From: Anaerolineaceae bacterium
GTDB taxonomy: Bacteria > Chloroflexota > Anaerolineae > Anaerolineales > Villigracilaceae
NCBI GenBank assembly: GCA_009885445.1
Contig: VFKQ01000246.1
Span: forward strand, 1-7,232
DNA length: 7,232 nt
Direction: 5' to 3'
Every line of letters starts with the position of its first letter. Position 1 is the first letter of the stretch. The notes beneath the pieces are model-generated. The model was not told where the DNA came from. It did no database searches and saw only the letters and a list, made by a program, of their open reading frames with translations. The position numbers were made by a program, and so were the translations under genes. Below are positions 6,394 through 7,232 of the stretch, piece by piece.

Positions 6394-6422
6394 TTGACTA
6401 TTTAGGCTGTCCCTGCTATAAT
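6394..6422 (+). promoter_or_regulatory. Sigma-70 promoter of the suf gene(s)
   Basis: TTGACT (6394-6399), a 17-bp spacer and TATAAT (6417-6422) make a near-consensus promoter. TG at 6414-6415 adds an extended -10. Start of transcription is expected near 6429, giving a leader of about 45 nt. The spacer begins ATTTAGGCT (6400-6408), the same nine bases as the left half of the palindrome at 1759-1776, which suggests a possible regulator site. Confidence 0.85.
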
Positions 6423-6473
6423 GCCGGACGCTTTGAAAAACCCGCTGTTTGGCGTTATTTTTTAGGAGAATGA

Positions 6474-7232
6474 ATGTCGAATCTGGTCATTAAGAACTTG
6501 CACGTCTCCATTGAAGGAAAGGAAATCCTCAAGGGACTGGACTTAACAGTGGAGCAGGGGAAAATTCACGCAATCATGGGGCCGAACGGAACTGGAAAAT
6601 CTACGCTGGCTTACACTTTGATGGGGCACCCGAGCTACACGGTCACCGCTGGTGAAGTTTATTTCAAAGACCAAAACCTGCTCGAATTGAAACCCGATGA
6701 GCGCTCGCGCCTGGGGGTCTTCCTCGCCTTTCAATATCCCGTCGCCATCCCGGGTGTGACCGTGGCGAACTTCCTGCGCTCGGCGCTGAACGCTCGCCGT
6801 CGCGCAATTAACCCCGAAGATAAAGGCATGCCCATCCCCGAGTTCCGCAAAGTGCTCAAGGCCGAGATGGACGCGCTGAAGATGGATCACAATTTCGCGG
6901 GCCGCTATCTCAACGACGGCTTCTCGGGCGGAGAAAAGAAGCGCGCCGAGATTCTGCAAATGGCGACTCTTAAACCTGAGATTGCCATCCTCGACGAAAC
7001 CGACTCGGGCCTCGACATTGACGCCCTGCGCGTCGTCGCGGACGGAGTCAACGCCCTGAGCGGGCCTAACCTTGGCATCCTCGTCATTACTCATTATCAG
7101 CGCTTGCTCAACTATATTAAGCCCGACTACGTCCACGTGATGTTGGATGGACGCATCGTCGAATCTGGCGGACCCGAGCTGGCCTTGCACCTTGAAGACC
7201 AGGGCTACGACTGGGTGCGCGAGAAGCATGAA
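6474..7232 (+). CDS. sufC: SufC, Fe-S cluster assembly ABC ATPase (partial at right edge, nearly complete)
   Basis: The 253 codons are open to the window edge; SufC is usually about 250-260 residues, so only the last few are missing. SufC is the cytosolic ATPase of the SufBCD scaffold that builds iron-sulfur clusters; it lacks membrane partners despite its ABC fold. Motifs in order are Walker A GPNGTGKST (36-44), Q-loop FQYP (86-89), signature FSGGEKKR (150-157), Walker B with the SufC-typical ILDETDSGLDIDAL (172-185), and H-loop ITHYQR (205-210, His207). FSGGEKKR and DETDSGLD set it apart from transporter ATPases. ATG 6474 has AGGAG (6464-6468) with 5-nt spacing; an ATG at 6470 is out of frame. 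It is the first gene after the promoter at 6394-6422, and sufB/sufD are expected just beyond the window. A role in the Fe-S theme alongside the metal genes is inferred. Confidence 0.96.
   Translation, partial: MSNLVIKNLHVSIEGKEILKGLDLTVEQGKIHAIMGPNGTGKSTLAYTLMGHPSYTVTAGEVYFKDQNLLELKPDERSRLGVFLAFQYPVAIPGVTVANFLRSALNARRRAINPEDKGMPIPEFRKVLKAEMDALKMDHNFAGRYLNDGFSGGEKKRAEILQMATLKPEIAILDETDSGLDIDALRVVADGVNALSGPNLGILVITHYQRLLNYIKPDYVHVMLDGRIVESGGPELALHLEDQGYDWVREKHE

Noticed and set aside
6428..6462. Possible attenuator hairpin before sufC (ACGC...GCGT followed by T-rich DNA)
   Set aside because: Only a 4-bp stem with a large loop; too weak to terminate.
6421..6465. Short frame (14 codons, MPDALKNPLFGVIF) ahead of sufC, considered as a leader peptide
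   Set aside because: Its ATG overlaps the -10 box TATAAT, so the promoter's own transcript cannot contain the start codon.
6543..7229. Long minus-strand open frame opposite sufC
   Set aside because: The plus strand encodes an unmistakable SufC with all ABC motifs; the minus frame is its shadow.

Overview
The window looks like a piece of chromosome from a GC-moderate bacterium, most likely an uncultured or little-studied member of the Chloroflexota (Anaerolineae-like). This is inference from gene style, not a database match. The pointers are a MoeA fused to a molybdate-binding-like domain, a lipoprotein with a long Thr/Pro/Ser stalk, a two-domain copper oxidase beside a ZIP-like transporter, and a run of degenerate 7-bp repeats inside a gene. 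I see no phage, transposon, CRISPR, tRNA or rRNA. Coding density is high and all intergenic gaps are under 130 bp.

Layout. (1) Positions 1-1724, minus strand: a two-gene metal operon. A Tat-exported two-domain multicopper oxidase (687-1724) is followed 6-9 bp later by a membrane protein that runs off the left edge and resembles a ZIP-family metal transporter with an extra N-terminal extracytoplasmic domain. A perfect 18-bp palindrome of the DtxR/IdeR/MntR style (1759-1776) sits just upstream. (2) Positions 1849-4259, plus strand: a MoeA-type molybdenum-cofactor enzyme fused to a PBP-like domain, overlapping by ATGA with a stand-alone receiver-domain response regulator. The pair ends at a strong, probably bidirectional terminator (4281-4309). 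A heptamer-repeat tract is inserted in frame in the MoeA part. (3) Positions 4322-5416, minus strand: a lipid-anchored alpha/beta hydrolase on a low-complexity stalk. (4) Positions 5479-6360, plus strand: a stand-alone zinc-dependent homocysteine S-methyltransferase, divergent from the hydrolase. (5) Positions 6474 to the right edge, plus strand: sufC, the ATPase of the SUF iron-sulfur cluster machinery, behind a near-consensus sigma-70 promoter whose spacer carries a half-match to the palindrome of region 1.

How it fits together. A metal and cofactor theme runs through much of the window: copper-dependent oxidation plus divalent-metal transport, molybdenum cofactor insertion with oxyanion sensing, a zinc methyltransferase and Fe-S assembly. 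The only direct sequence hint of shared control is the 9-bp match between the oxidase operator and the suf promoter. The genes belong to recognisable families. The points most worth a second look are the oxidase/ZIP/operator module, the in-frame repeat insertion in moeA, and the moeA-receiver coupling. I do not see evidence for a wholly new system.
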